From Lysobacterales bacterium (lineage in GTDB: Bacteria > Pseudomonadota > Gammaproteobacteria > Xanthomonadales > Wenzhouxiangellaceae): a stretch of DNA of 64,000 bases. Numbering within the stretch: the stretch's first letter is position 1; each line of letters opens with the position of its first letter. Made by a program: the position numbers and the translations under genes. This document shows, piece after piece, positions 1-8,969 of this stretch. The stretch lies in assembly GCA_002722315.1 (NCBI GenBank), contig PBLG01000042.1, positions 1 to 64,000 of the forward strand. Reading direction: 5' to 3'. The notes below the pieces were generated by a model. It saw only the letters and a program-made list of their open reading frames with translations. It had not been told where the DNA came from and made no database searches.

Positions 1-387
1 CAAAGCACGCCGCACATGACGCTCGGGCAAGAAGATCTTCAACCGACGCCGCGATCAAACACCTAACCACCATTCCCATCAACCCGCACCGGAACTCTCT
101 GCTGCTTGTAAAAAGCGCTTTTGCCTACTTTTGTCGCGACTGACAAAAGTAGGTCGCCCGCAAGCGCGAAGCGCGTGGCGAAACGGCTTTTGAAGTTGAC
201 TTTGGGTTGGAAGAGCCGCCCGCACCGGCCAAGGTGCACGAACCAGCGCGTGGCGAAATCGCCTTCGAATGTGAAGCCGAGCATCGGTTCGCGCGACAAG
301 CGCACGAACTTCATTCAAATCCATGCCAACCTGTGTAACCTGTAGCAGGCCCTGACAAGAATCAAAGCGAGGCTGGACCAGGAGGCG
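1..387. other. Left-edge non-coding stretch before the SLC13 gene
   Basis: No convincing gene lies here. A plus-strand frame open from the edge to a stop near base 140 and a second to a stop at 64-66 could be the tail of an upstream gene, but neither resembles a family I know. Bases 99-191 form a structured dispersed repeat, listed separately. A second partial unit (GCGCGTGGCGAAAT) follows near 246-260. An AGGAGG ribosome site lies just before the ATG at 388. Confidence 0.6.
99..191 (+). repeat. Dispersed structured repeat, copy 1
   Basis: A 93-base element nearly identical to bases 56731-56823 and related to the inverted copy at 56243-56323. It contains a perfect 10-base inverted repeat, TACTTTTGTC (126-135) and GACAAAAGTA (142-151), with a 6-base loop. 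A GCAAGCGCG...GGCGAAAC tail follows. The stem sequence differs between copies but pairing is kept, which argues for a conserved hairpin. It is non-coding; small open frames through it are by-products. Confidence 0.8.
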
Positions 388-2226
388 ATGGAAAGCGAAC
401 TGACACTGACCGGTGACATGCTGCTGGTGCTGGCCCTGCTCGGCCTGACCATCTTCGCGTTCGTCACCGAGATCGTGCGCATCGACATTGCCGCCGTGTC
501 CATCATGGTGCTGGTCGGCCTGCTCGGCCTGGTGCCCGGCGATCAGTTGTTCGATGGGTTTGCGTCCAACGCGGTGATCGCGGTGATCGCAGTGATGATC
601 CTCGGCGCCGGGCTCGACCGCACCGGCGTGATGAATACGGTTTCGGCGACGATCGTGAAATATGGCGGCAAGTCGGAGAACCGCATCGTCGCGATGCTCG
701 CCGCGTCGGTCGGGTTCATCTCGGCGTTCATGCAGAACACCGGCGCCACGGCGCTGTTCCTGCCGGTCGCCGGGCGCGTGTCAAGCCGCCTGGATATCCC
801 GCTGTCTACCCTGCTGATGCCGGTCGGTTTCTGCGCCATCGTCGGCGGCACCATCACGATGGTCGGTTCGTCACCGCTGATCCTGCTCAACGACCTGATC
901 ATGACGTCGAATCGCTCGCTGCCGCCGGGCGCCGAGGCGATGCGGCCTTTCGGCCTGTTTTCGGTCAGCCCGATCGGGCTTGCGCTGCTTGCCGTTGCAC
1001 TCGTCTTCCTGTTGACCATGGGTCGCAGGCTGATACCCCGGACCCACGGCAAGCGACCGGCCTCGCCGGGCAGGACCAAGAATTACTTCGCCGAGGTCTA
1101 CGGCATTACCGGCGATGTCTACGAGCTGCTGGTGACGGTCGATTCGCCGCTGGTGGGCATGCGCGTGGCCGAGGCCGAGATGCTGGACGGCGCGCCGCTG
1201 TTGCTGGCCATACAAAGCACCGACGAGCCGCGCCTGGCGCCGCCGGCCGACGAGATGATCTGGGTCGGCACCATGCTCGGCGTGATGGGCACGCGCGAAC
1301 AGGTCGGACGATTCGCGGTGGACAACAAGCTCAGGCTGCAGCCGAGGCTGCGCACGTTCGGCACCCTGTTCGACCCCGGCCGGGCCGGCATTTCCGAGGT
1401 GGTGATTCCGCCCGGCTCCAACCTGATCGGCAAGACCATCGGCGACGCCCGGCTCCGTTCGCGCTTCGGCATTTCGGTACTGGCGATCAATCGTGGCGAG
1501 AACATCGTGCGCGAGGGCTTGAGGGGCGAGGCCCTGCGGACCGGCGACTGCCTGGTGTCGCATTCGTCGTGGCGCGATCTTTCCGCGGTGGCCCGCGACA
1601 AGGATTTCATCGTGGCCACCGACGTGCCCAAGGAAGAGGCGCGACCGCAGAAAGTGGCACATGCGCTGGTATTTTTCCTGCTCGCGATGGGGCTGATCCT
1701 GTTCACCGAGTTCAACCTGTCGGTGGCGTTGCTGACCGGCGCGATCGGCATGGTGCTTACCGGCGTGCTCAGCATGGACGAGGCTTACCAGGCAGTGAGC
1801 TGGAAGACTGTGTTCCTGATGGCCAGCCTGATTCCGCTGGGCTTCGCGATGGAAGTCACCGGTACCGCGGCGTGGCTGGTTCAGGAAATGCTCGCGCTGG
1901 TCGGCGACATCGGCGATATCTGGATGCAGCTGGCGCTCGCCGCACTGGCGACGGTGTTCACGCTGGTCATGTCGAATGTCGGGGCCACCGTGTTGCTGGT
2001 GCCCATCGCGATCAACATCGCGCTGGCCACCGGCGCCAATCCGGCGATTTACGCGCTGATCATCGCGCTGGGCACGTCCAACGCATTCATACTGCCCACC
2101 CATCCGGTCAACGCGCTGATCATCGGTCCCGGCGGCTACAAGGTGAAGGACTTCATCCGGGTGGGGCTGCCCATGAGCGTACTGTTCCTGGCGGCCATGC
2201 TGGGGATGGTGAACCTGGTCTATTGA
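388..2226 (+). CDS. SLC13/DASS-family permease with two RCK_C (TrkA-C) domains
   Basis: This is a 612-residue inner-membrane carrier of the divalent anion:sodium symporter type. Hydrophobic helices fill residues 8-220 and 423-612. Between them lie two soluble RCK_C-like domains (about 242-315 and 330-415), usual for the long bacterial members and thought to sense ligand. The paired re-entrant motifs are visible as QNTGATALFLPV (from residue 116) and SNVGATVLLVPI (from 529). Family substrates are dicarboxylates, sulfate or other anions; which one applies here cannot be told. The start has AGGAGG five bases upstream. The stop at 2224-2226 abuts the next gene, so it is probably the first gene of an operon running to glnE. 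Confidence 0.9.
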   Translation: MESELTLTGDMLLVLALLGLTIFAFVTEIVRIDIAAVSIMVLVGLLGLVPGDQLFDGFASNAVIAVIAVMILGAGLDRTGVMNTVSATIVKYGGKSENRIVAMLAASVGFISAFMQNTGATALFLPVAGRVSSRLDIPLSTLLMPVGFCAIVGGTITMVGSSPLILLNDLIMTSNRSLPPGAEAMRPFGLFSVSPIGLALLAVALVFLLTMGRRLIPRTHGKRPASPGRTKNYFAEVYGITGDVYELLVTVDSPLVGMRVAEAEMLDGAPLLLAIQSTDEPRLAPPADEMIWVGTMLGVMGTREQVGRFAVDNKLRLQPRLRTFGTLFDPGRAGISEVVIPPGSNLIGKTIGDARLRSRFGISVLAINRGENIVREGLRGEALRTGDCLVSHSSWRDLSAVARDKDFIVATDVPKEEARPQKVAHALVFFLLAMGLILFTEFNLSVALLTGAIGMVLTGVLSMDEAYQAVSWKTVFLMASLIPLGFAMEVTGTAAWLVQEMLALVGDIGDIWMQLALAALATVFTLVMSNVGATVLLVPIAINIALATGANPAIYALIIALGTSNAFILPTHPVNALIIGPGGYKVKDFIRVGLPMSVLFLAAMLGMVNLVY

Positions 2227-2228
2227 TC

Positions 2229-3215
2229 GTGTCGGACTTCGAACCGCTGCCATGGAGCGACGGCCACGCGGGCAAGCCGCGCCGGGTGGGCGTGGAGATG
2301 GAAATGGCCGGCATCGATCCCGAGGGCATCGCAAAGGCGGTCATCGACGTGCTCGGCGGGCGGTTCGAATCGGAAAGCGTGTTTTCCGGGATCGTGCGCG
2401 ATACCGAGCTCGGCGATTTCGGTATCGAGCTGGACGCCGAGGTCCTGACCTCGCGGCGCTATCTCGACTCGCTCAAGGCCGTCGGCATCGAGATCGAACC
2501 GGGTCAGCTGCGCGACAACCTGGAAGACGTGCTGTCGCGAGTCGCCGGCCTGGTCGTGCCCCACGAGCTGGTCTGTCCGCCGGTGGAAATCGCGGAGCTG
2601 GAGAGAATCGACCAGATCCGCCGCGGGCTTTGCCGGGCCGGCGCCAAGGGCACGCAGTCGTCGGCCCTGTATGCTTTCGGCCTGCAGTTCAACGTCGATA
2701 TCGCCGAGTGCAGCGGGTCGCACCTTGTTTCAGTGCTTCGGGCGTTCTTTCTGCTGTTCCCCGACATCTGCGAACGCGAGCAGATCGATTTTTCGCGCAA
2801 GCTCAGTCCGTTCGTTCAGCATTTTCCCGAGGATTTCGTGGCGCACGTGCTGGATCCCGACTACGCGCCCGACCTCGAGACGCTGATCGACGACTACCTC
2901 GAATTCACCCCGACCCGCAACCGTCCGCTGGACCTGCTGCCCCTGTTTGCCTGGATCGACCGCGAGCGCGTGATGTCGGCGCCGGTCGAACGGCATCTGA
3001 TCAAGCCCCGCCCGACCTGGCATTACCGGTTGCCCAACTGCCTGATCGACGATCCCGACTGGTCCCTGCGCGATCCGTGGCGCGAGTGGGTGCGCATCGA
3101 AACGCTGGCTGCCGATGCGGACGCGCTGGAATCGGCGGCGCGGGCGCGGCTGGGCAAGTCGAGTGCGCTGCGGCGCTGGTGGTCGGGTTTCAGACGAAAG
3201 CTGGGGCTGGGCTGA
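2229..3215 (+). CDS. Amidoligase family protein (Amidoligase_2-type)
   Basis: The protein has 328 residues from GTG 2229; a TTG at 2223 is also possible. It resembles the predicted ATP-dependent carboxylate-amine ligases related to glutamine synthetase and GCS2. Visible motifs are an N-terminal RVGVEMEMAGID, then DTELGDFGIELDAE, VVPHELVCPPVEI, and a central QSSALYAFGLQFNVDIAE followed by CSGSHLVSVLRAF. The acidic clusters suit metal and ATP binding. Such enzymes are predicted to join an amino acid or amine to a peptide or protein carboxylate. It sits two bases after the transporter, and its TGA overlaps the ATG of a C26-type hydrolase by one base, the pairing expected of a ligase with a glutaminase or hydrolase partner. 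Substrate unknown. Confidence 0.85.
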   Translation: MSDFEPLPWSDGHAGKPRRVGVEMEMAGIDPEGIAKAVIDVLGGRFESESVFSGIVRDTELGDFGIELDAEVLTSRRYLDSLKAVGIEIEPGQLRDNLEDVLSRVAGLVVPHELVCPPVEIAELERIDQIRRGLCRAGAKGTQSSALYAFGLQFNVDIAECSGSHLVSVLRAFFLLFPDICEREQIDFSRKLSPFVQHFPEDFVAHVLDPDYAPDLETLIDDYLEFTPTRNRPLDLLPLFAWIDRERVMSAPVERHLIKPRPTWHYRLPNCLIDDPDWSLRDPWREWVRIETLAADADALESAARARLGKSSALRRWWSGFRRKLGLG

Positions 3216-3994
3216 TGCGACCGGCAATCGGCATTACCGGTCCCGACCGCGGCGGTGCCGCCGCGTGGCTTTTTTCCGCGCTTGCGGTCTGGCGTGTCGG
3301 TGGGCGGCCACTGCGAATCCGCCCGTCGCACACACGGGCCATCGAAGACCTGGACGGCATGATCATCGGCGGCGGCGCCGACGTGAGTCCGGCGCTTTAC
3401 GGTGAGCACCGGCACCTGCCGATGCGCGAACTGTCGGATCCCGGCGCGTTCGGCTGGCGTCGCGCAGTGGGCTTCATTCTGTTCCCCCTGCTCTGGTTGA
3501 TGCGGCGCTTGCTGACGAAGAAGCGCGGCGGCCTCGATCCGGCCCGCGACGAGCTCGAACACGCGCTCATAGGCCAGGCCATCGAGCGACGGCTGCCGAT
3601 GCTGGGCATCTGCCGCGGCATGCAGTTGATCAACGTGGCCCTGGGCGGCACGCTGCACCAGTCGCTGGAGGGCTTCTACGACGAATACCCGGCGATCCGG
3701 TCCGTGCTGCCGCGCAAGCGGGTCGAATTGAAGCCAGGCTCCCGGCTGCAGCAGATCGTCGGCAAGCCGCATGCGCAGGTCAACGCGCTTCATCGCCAGG
3801 CCATAGATCGCCTGGGTCAGGGCCTGGAAGCCGTCGCGCGCGAACCCAACGGCGTCCTGCAGGGCTTCGAGGCCACCGGCGATCGCTGGTTGATCGGCGT
3901 TCAATGGCACCCCGAGTACCTCCCGCAGCGCCCCGACCAGCGCGCGCTCTTCGCAGCCCTGGTCGAACAGGCGACCACGGGCCGGGTCCGATGA
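3215..3994 (+). CDS. Peptidase C26 / gamma-glutamyl hydrolase-like class I amidotransferase
   Basis: A 259-residue PuuD-like protein. The nucleophile elbow is LGICRGMQLINVALGG with Cys133, and the catalytic His232 and Glu234 are in GVQWHPEYL. The family hydrolyses gamma-glutamyl amides (for example gamma-glutamyl-GABA) or supplies ammonia to a partner ligase. An unusual basic and hydrophobic insert around residues 80-105 (VGFILFPLLWLMRRLL) could be amphipathic or touch the membrane. The gene overlaps the amidoligase by one base and glnE by four (ATGA), so the three are very probably co-translated. Together with the amidoligase it may make and break an amide bond, or feed ammonia to it; the sequence does not decide. 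Confidence 0.85.
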   Translation: MRPAIGITGPDRGGAAAWLFSALAVWRVGGRPLRIRPSHTRAIEDLDGMIIGGGADVSPALYGEHRHLPMRELSDPGAFGWRRAVGFILFPLLWLMRRLLTKKRGGLDPARDELEHALIGQAIERRLPMLGICRGMQLINVALGGTLHQSLEGFYDEYPAIRSVLPRKRVELKPGSRLQQIVGKPHAQVNALHRQAIDRLGQGLEAVAREPNGVLQGFEATGDRWLIGVQWHPEYLPQRPDQRALFAALVEQATTGRVR

Positions 3995-6534
3995 ACGCGC
4001 ATGCCGCCCCCGACCTGTCGCCGGAAGATTTCGTCGACGCAAGCGCCTATGCGCGCGAAGTGCTGCGCCGCTGGCGGCTGGACGCCGGCTGGCTGGCCGA
4101 AGGCGCCGACGCCAACGATCCCGAGCTGCCGATCGAATCCCGCCTTCGTCGCTACCGCCAGCTTGAAGCCTTGCGCATCCAGTGGCTGGAGATCAAGGGG
4201 CGGCACGACGTGGAGCAGACCGGCAGGCTGCTGTCGACGCTGGCCTGCGAGTGTCTGGAGCAGGCGCTGGCACAGGCCGAGGACGTCGTAGCCCAGCGCC
4301 ATGGCCGACTGAACACGCCCGAGGGCCGCCCGGCCCGGCTTGCGGTGCTGGCACTGGGCAAGCTCGGCGGCGACGAGCTGAACTTCAACTCCGATCTCGA
4401 CCTGGTGTTCTGCCACGGCGCGTCCGGCCAGAGCGACGGACGCAGGCCGCTGGAGCCGCGCGACTACTTCGGCCGGGTCGTGCGCGAGCTTTCCCGGTTG
4501 ATGGAGGAGGTCACCAGCAACGGGCGCGTCTGGATCGTCGACACCCGGCTGCGGCCTTTCGGCCAGGCCGGTGCCATGGTCTGGTCGGTCGACGCCATGG
4601 AGCAGTACTTCATCAACGAAGGCCGGGCCTGGGAGCGATACGCCTGGCTCAAGGCGCGCCCGGTCGCCGGAGACGTCGCGCTGGGCCGCGAAATGCTGGC
4701 CCGTATCAGTCCGTTCGTGTTCCGCCGGTACCTCGACTACGGGCTGTTCGACAGCCTGCGCGCGCTGCATGCCGAAATCGAGACGCGTTCTTATCGTGAA
4801 GAATTGCAGGACGACATCAAGCGCGGCCCGGGCGGGATTCGTGAACTCGAGTTCCTGGTGCAGAGCCTGCAGTTGCTGCGCGGCGGACGCGAATCGGCCC
4901 TGCGCACCCCCGGCTTTCTGCCGGCGCTGCGCGCCGCGTGCGACGCGGGCGTCATCGATCAGTCGCCGGCCGAGACGGTGGGCGAGAACTACCGGTTCCT
5001 GCGCGCGTTGGAGAACCGGTTGCAGGTGGTCACCGGGCGCCAGACCCACGAACTGCCGAGCGATCCCGAGCTGCGCGAAGACCTGGCGGTGCTGATGGGG
5101 CACGCCGGATGGGGGGCGCTTGCCGAGCGGATCGAATCGGTGCGCCAGAGCGTTCGGGAGTCCTTTCGCAAGCGTTTCGGCGGTCCCGAGGAACGCGCCG
5201 CACCATCGCAGTCGCTCTGGCCGCCGTCGCCGGAGCTGCGGTCGCGGCTCGACCAGGCGGGTTTCGAGGACGCCGAAGCCGCAGCCGATGCTCTCGAGCG
5301 GCTTCACGACCGGCTTGCGCGCCGACCGCTGTCGGCCGAGGGCCGGCGGCGGCTGGACCGCCTGATGCCGGAGCTTCTCGACGAGGTCTTGCAGCACGAT
5401 CCCCCGGATACCGGGTTCCCGGATCTGCTGGCGCTGATCGAAACCATCGCGCGACGCTCGGCATACCTGGCGCTGCTGCACGAGCGGCCGCAGACGCTGG
5501 CTCGCTGCGTTCGCGTTTACCGCGGCTCGGCCCGCCTGGCCGAATGGATCACCGCAAGCCCCCAGCTGCTGGATGACCTGCTGGCGCCGGAGAAGAGCCC
5601 GGACCTGCCGCGCCTGCCGCCAATCCAGCCCGAAGATGTCGAGAACAGCCTCAATTCTCTGGCCCGCTATCGACAGGCGGGATTCGTGCGCACGGCGCTG
5701 GGCCAGCTCGACGGCACGCTGGATCGTCCGGCGGCCCGGGTGCGCCTGACGCGCCTGGCCGAATCCGTGCTGGCGTGCATGGCCGGGCTGTTCCTGCCCG
5801 AGGACGACCCGCCGGCCGTCATCGGCTACGGCAATCTCGGTGCTTCCGAGCTCCATTACAGCTCCGACCTGGACCTCGTTTTTCTCCACCAGTGCGGCGA
5901 GGCCCCCTTGCGCGCCGTGCAGCGGATGATCAACGCCATGCAGCTGCCGCTGCCGGGTGGAAAACTCTATTCGATCGACACGCGCCTCAGACCCAACGGC
6001 AATGCCGGCATGCTCGTGTCCACCCTCGAGAGCTTTGCCGACTACCAGGACCGGCACGCCTGGACCTGGGAACACCAGGCGCTGATCCGGGCGCGCTGCG
6101 TGTTGGGCAGCGACGCGTTCAAGAGCCGTTTCGACGACGTGCGGCGCAAGGTGCTGGGGCGTTCGCGCGATGCCGACGAAGTACGCCGGTCGCTGGCCGA
6201 CATGCGTCGCCGCCAACTCGAACAGCGCTCGGAACGACCGGAAAAGCGCCTCCTGGGCGACATCCAGTTCGTCGCCGAGCTTGGCGTACTTCTCAACGCG
6301 GCCGAAAACTCCGAGCTGATCGAGGCGCGCGCGACCATGGAACAACTGCGACTGCTCGCAGATCTCGGCTGGCTGTCGGGGGTGACCGCGGAGCAGCTGA
6401 TCGACGTGTTCAACCGGGCCGCGGCGCTGCGCGACAGGCTGTTTCTCGAGCGCGACTGCACCGACGAGCTGTCCGACACCGCTCGCCGGGTGGTCGAAGA
6501 GGCCTGGACGGCTGCATTCGGGGCATCGCGCTGA
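3991..6534 (+). CDS. glnE: Bifunctional glutamine synthetase adenylyltransferase/adenylyl-removing enzyme
   Basis: GlnE adenylylates and de-adenylylates glutamine synthetase under control of PII. Both nucleotidyltransferase halves are present. The N-terminal half has GKLGGDELNFNSDLDLVF (Asp135, Asp137), followed by the conserved KRGPGGIRELEF. The C-terminal half has GYGNLGASELHYSSDLDLVF (Asp626, Asp628). At 847 residues it is about 100 shorter than the E. coli enzyme; the N terminus before the first active site is about 40 residues shorter. The start is fixed by a four-base ATGA overlap with the C26 gene. Being the last gene of the amidoligase operon links that operon to nitrogen metabolism. 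Confidence 0.96.
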   Translation: MNAHAAPDLSPEDFVDASAYAREVLRRWRLDAGWLAEGADANDPELPIESRLRRYRQLEALRIQWLEIKGRHDVEQTGRLLSTLACECLEQALAQAEDVVAQRHGRLNTPEGRPARLAVLALGKLGGDELNFNSDLDLVFCHGASGQSDGRRPLEPRDYFGRVVRELSRLMEEVTSNGRVWIVDTRLRPFGQAGAMVWSVDAMEQYFINEGRAWERYAWLKARPVAGDVALGREMLARISPFVFRRYLDYGLFDSLRALHAEIETRSYREELQDDIKRGPGGIRELEFLVQSLQLLRGGRESALRTPGFLPALRAACDAGVIDQSPAETVGENYRFLRALENRLQVVTGRQTHELPSDPELREDLAVLMGHAGWGALAERIESVRQSVRESFRKRFGGPEERAAPSQSLWPPSPELRSRLDQAGFEDAEAAADALERLHDRLARRPLSAEGRRRLDRLMPELLDEVLQHDPPDTGFPDLLALIETIARRSAYLALLHERPQTLARCVRVYRGSARLAEWITASPQLLDDLLAPEKSPDLPRLPPIQPEDVENSLNSLARYRQAGFVRTALGQLDGTLDRPAARVRLTRLAESVLACMAGLFLPEDDPPAVIGYGNLGASELHYSSDLDLVFLHQCGEAPLRAVQRMINAMQLPLPGGKLYSIDTRLRPNGNAGMLVSTLESFADYQDRHAWTWEHQALIRARCVLGSDAFKSRFDDVRRKVLGRSRDADEVRRSLADMRRRQLEQRSERPEKRLLGDIQFVAELGVLLNAAENSELIEARATMEQLRLLADLGWLSGVTAEQLIDVFNRAAALRDRLFLERDCTDELSDTARRVVEEAWTAAFGASR

Positions 6535-6601
6535 AGGGTTTCAATAAAGAGACCGTTAGTAGGGCTAAAATGGGGGTCTGTCATCTACGGCTGGTCTGTT
6601 C

Positions 6602-6826
6602 GTGAATGAATCTGTAGACAATCGCTCGCCCAATTCCGCACCGAAGAAGCCGGCGAACACCGAGCGCCTGTACAAGGTCACCCGCGCCGATCTTCCACTG
6701 AGCTGCCCGACGCCGGAAATGGAATTGTGGAACTCCCATCCGCGGGTTTACCTGCCGATCGAAAAAACCGGCCGGGCGCTGTGTCCGTATTGCGGCGCCC
6801 AGTTCGAGCTGGAATCCTCGGATTGA
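6602..6826 (+). CDS. Zinc-ribbon protein, zf-CHCC type
   Basis: A 74-residue protein starting at GTG. A conserved motif near residues 35-70 holds CPTPEMELWNSHPRVYLPI, then CPYCGAQFELE, the CHCC zinc site also seen in the NDUFS6 subunit of complex I. Bacterial versions are short, soluble and of unclear function. It stands alone 67 bases after glnE and 43 before the LPS fusion gene, a position these genes often take next to LPS genes in gammaproteobacteria (from memory). Confidence 0.85.
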   Translation: MNESVDNRSPNSAPKKPANTERLYKVTRADLPLSCPTPEMELWNSHPRVYLPIEKTGRALCPYCGAQFELESSD

Positions 6827-6869
6827 CCGTGCGCGGATCCCGCGCCATGGATGAAAATCAGAGATTTTC

Positions 6870-8954
6870 GTGAAGCCCGACCCCGCCCGCGCGGTCGAAC
6901 CGGTGCCGCGCAGCAGTCTACCCATCCCGGCATCGAGCTGGCTGGCCAGAATCACCGCGTTGATCCTGTTTCTGGGCCTGGCGCTGGGACTGGTCCTGCC
7001 CAAGGTCGCCGGCGGCGCGTTCCTGCTGCTGGCGTTGATGGGCGTCATCTGGCTAGAACCTGGCCTGGCCAGGCGGCGATGGGACCTGGACGGGCACGAG
7101 CGCCTGCTGATTTTCGCCGTGGTCGCATTCGTCGCCGTCTGGTTGCTGGCCTGGCTGGTTCACGGCCTGGGGCCGATCGGCGGCGACGACGTCGGCCGCA
7201 TCCTCAGGCTGCTGCTGATCATCCCGGCGTGCATTTTCCTGGCCCGCGTGGACGGACTGGAGCGCAGCTGGTGGGCCGGACTGGCCGCCGGGGCTATCGT
7301 GGCCGGCCTGTACGCCATCGCATTCGCGGTTGCCGGCGAGCCTGGCACGTGGGCCGAGCGCGTCGGCGGACCGACCAACCCGATCTATTTCGGCGGGGTG
7401 GTGCTGGCGTTTTCGGTGATGTTGCTGCCGCACCTGGCCGATTCCATGGCCCGACCGGTCGTTCGCGCATCGATGGCGGTCGCGGTAGTGCTCGGCTTCG
7501 TCGCCAGCGCGCTTTCCGGTTCGCGCGGGGCCTGGTTGGCGCTGCTGCCGCTGCTGGTCATCTACCTTTTCACGCTGGGGACGCGACAGTCGTCCCGGGT
7601 GCGATTCGGAATGCCCCTTGCGATCATCGTTTTCGCGGTCGCGATTGCAATGTTTCCCGGGGTTCCGCTGGGTCAGCGGGTCATCGACGCGTTTTCGGCG
7701 TTCGATGGCGCCGGCGGCGAAATCGTGCGCGAGGATACGCTGGCCGTGCGCTGGGCGCTGTGGCAGCTATCGCTGGACCAGCTTCGCGACGCCTGGCTGT
7801 TCGGGGTGGGCCCGGACGGATTCAGGGCAGCGCTGGAACAGGCCGTGGCCGAGGGCCGCGTTCCGACGTGGTTCCTCGAGTATCACCATCCCCACAATCA
7901 GTACATATCGGCGCTGATGATCGCCGGGCTGCCCGGTCTGATTACCCTGTTGCTGCTGTTCGGCGTACCGCTAAGGCGGTTCGCGATGTTGTGGCGCACC
8001 GGCATGGAACGTACACGGCTGTGCGGCTGGGCGGGGCTTGCAGCGATCGCCGTGCTGGCCGTGATGGCCTTGAGCGAATCGATCTTTCAGCGCAACAGCG
8101 GCATCATCTGGTTCGCACTTCTGCTGGCCGCCGGTCATGCGATGGTCAAGGTCCGCTATCGGGGTGAAGTCGAGGCGCACCGGGCGCCGCGCATTCATTC
8201 GCTCAGCGTCATCATGATCTGCCGCGACGAGGCCGATCGAATCGGTCGGGCGCTGGCGTCGGTTCACGGATGGGCCGACGAGATCATCGTGCTCGATTCC
8301 GGCAGCAGCGACGGCACGCCCGAGATATGCAGGCGCTATACCGACCGCGTGGAAGTCACCGACTGGCCGGGTTTCGGGCCGCAGAAGCAGCGCGCGCTGG
8401 AGCGCGCCAGCGGCGCCTGGGTGTTCAGCCTGGACGCCGACGAGGTGGTCAGCGACGATCTCAAGCGCGAGATCGACCTGATCCTTTCCCGCGCCCGGCC
8501 GCATTACAACGGTTACCGCGTGCCGTGGCTGACGATGGCATTCGGTCGCGCACTGCACTTCGGTCACTGGTCACGCGCGCCGTTGCGCCTGGCCGCGCGC
8601 GACGCCGTGCGGTTCACCGACGCGCAAGTGCATGAGAAGCTGGAGATCACTCGCGGGCCGCTGCGTACAGGCCTGCTCGAGGGTGCGCTGCTGCATCACG
8701 TCTTCCGCGGCCACGAGCACGCGCGGGACAAGCTGGCCGGCTATGCACGAATCCAGGCGGCGGAACGCCACGCTGCGGGCCGGCGCTCCACGCGCGCCGG
8801 CGCTTGGCTGCGGGCCGGGTTGAACTGGATCGACAATTACCTGCTGCGCGCCGCGTTCCTCGACGGGCGCGCCGGCTGGAAAATGAGCCTGCTTCAGGCA
8901 GCCTACACGCGCGACAAGTACCTCGAACTGGCTCGGCTGTCGCGCCAGGGTTGA
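6870..8954 (+). CDS. O-antigen ligase (WaaL-like) fused to a WaaE/KdtX-like glycosyltransferase 2
   Basis: One uninterrupted 694-residue frame from GTG 6870. Residues 1 to about 430 hold about ten membrane helices with the Wzy/WaaL-type signature, including a periplasmic loop ending in HHPHNQYI near residue 335. Residues from about 445 are a complete GT2 domain of the WaaE kind: LSVIMICRDEADRIG, VLDSGSSDGT, GFGPQKQRALERASG and SLDADE. The ligase half would act in the periplasm and the GT2 half in the cytoplasm on the LPS core. Elsewhere I know these as separate proteins. A sequencing join is unlikely because the linker stays in frame with normal codon use. A polymerase rather than a ligase role for the first half is possible. 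Confidence 0.85.
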   Translation: MKPDPARAVEPVPRSSLPIPASSWLARITALILFLGLALGLVLPKVAGGAFLLLALMGVIWLEPGLARRRWDLDGHERLLIFAVVAFVAVWLLAWLVHGLGPIGGDDVGRILRLLLIIPACIFLARVDGLERSWWAGLAAGAIVAGLYAIAFAVAGEPGTWAERVGGPTNPIYFGGVVLAFSVMLLPHLADSMARPVVRASMAVAVVLGFVASALSGSRGAWLALLPLLVIYLFTLGTRQSSRVRFGMPLAIIVFAVAIAMFPGVPLGQRVIDAFSAFDGAGGEIVREDTLAVRWALWQLSLDQLRDAWLFGVGPDGFRAALEQAVAEGRVPTWFLEYHHPHNQYISALMIAGLPGLITLLLLFGVPLRRFAMLWRTGMERTRLCGWAGLAAIAVLAVMALSESIFQRNSGIIWFALLLAAGHAMVKVRYRGEVEAHRAPRIHSLSVIMICRDEADRIGRALASVHGWADEIIVLDSGSSDGTPEICRRYTDRVEVTDWPGFGPQKQRALERASGAWVFSLDADEVVSDDLKREIDLILSRARPHYNGYRVPWLTMAFGRALHFGHWSRAPLRLAARDAVRFTDAQVHEKLEITRGPLRTGLLEGALLHHVFRGHEHARDKLAGYARIQAAERHAAGRRSTRAGAWLRAGLNWIDNYLLRAAFLDGRAGWKMSLLQAAYTRDKYLELARLSRQG

Positions 8955-8969
8955 AGCATGGCCGACGGC

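Noticed and set aside
121-345. A 74-residue frame at the left edge
   Set aside because: It lies over the dispersed hairpin repeat and its translation is low-complexity; the repeat copy at 56.7 kb does not keep the frame.
3901-6345. A long antisense frame opposite glnE, and similar ones opposite the permease at 871-2334 and hpnN at 41980-44691
   Set aside because: Shadows of conserved genes in GC-rich DNA; the sense strand has recognised families throughout.
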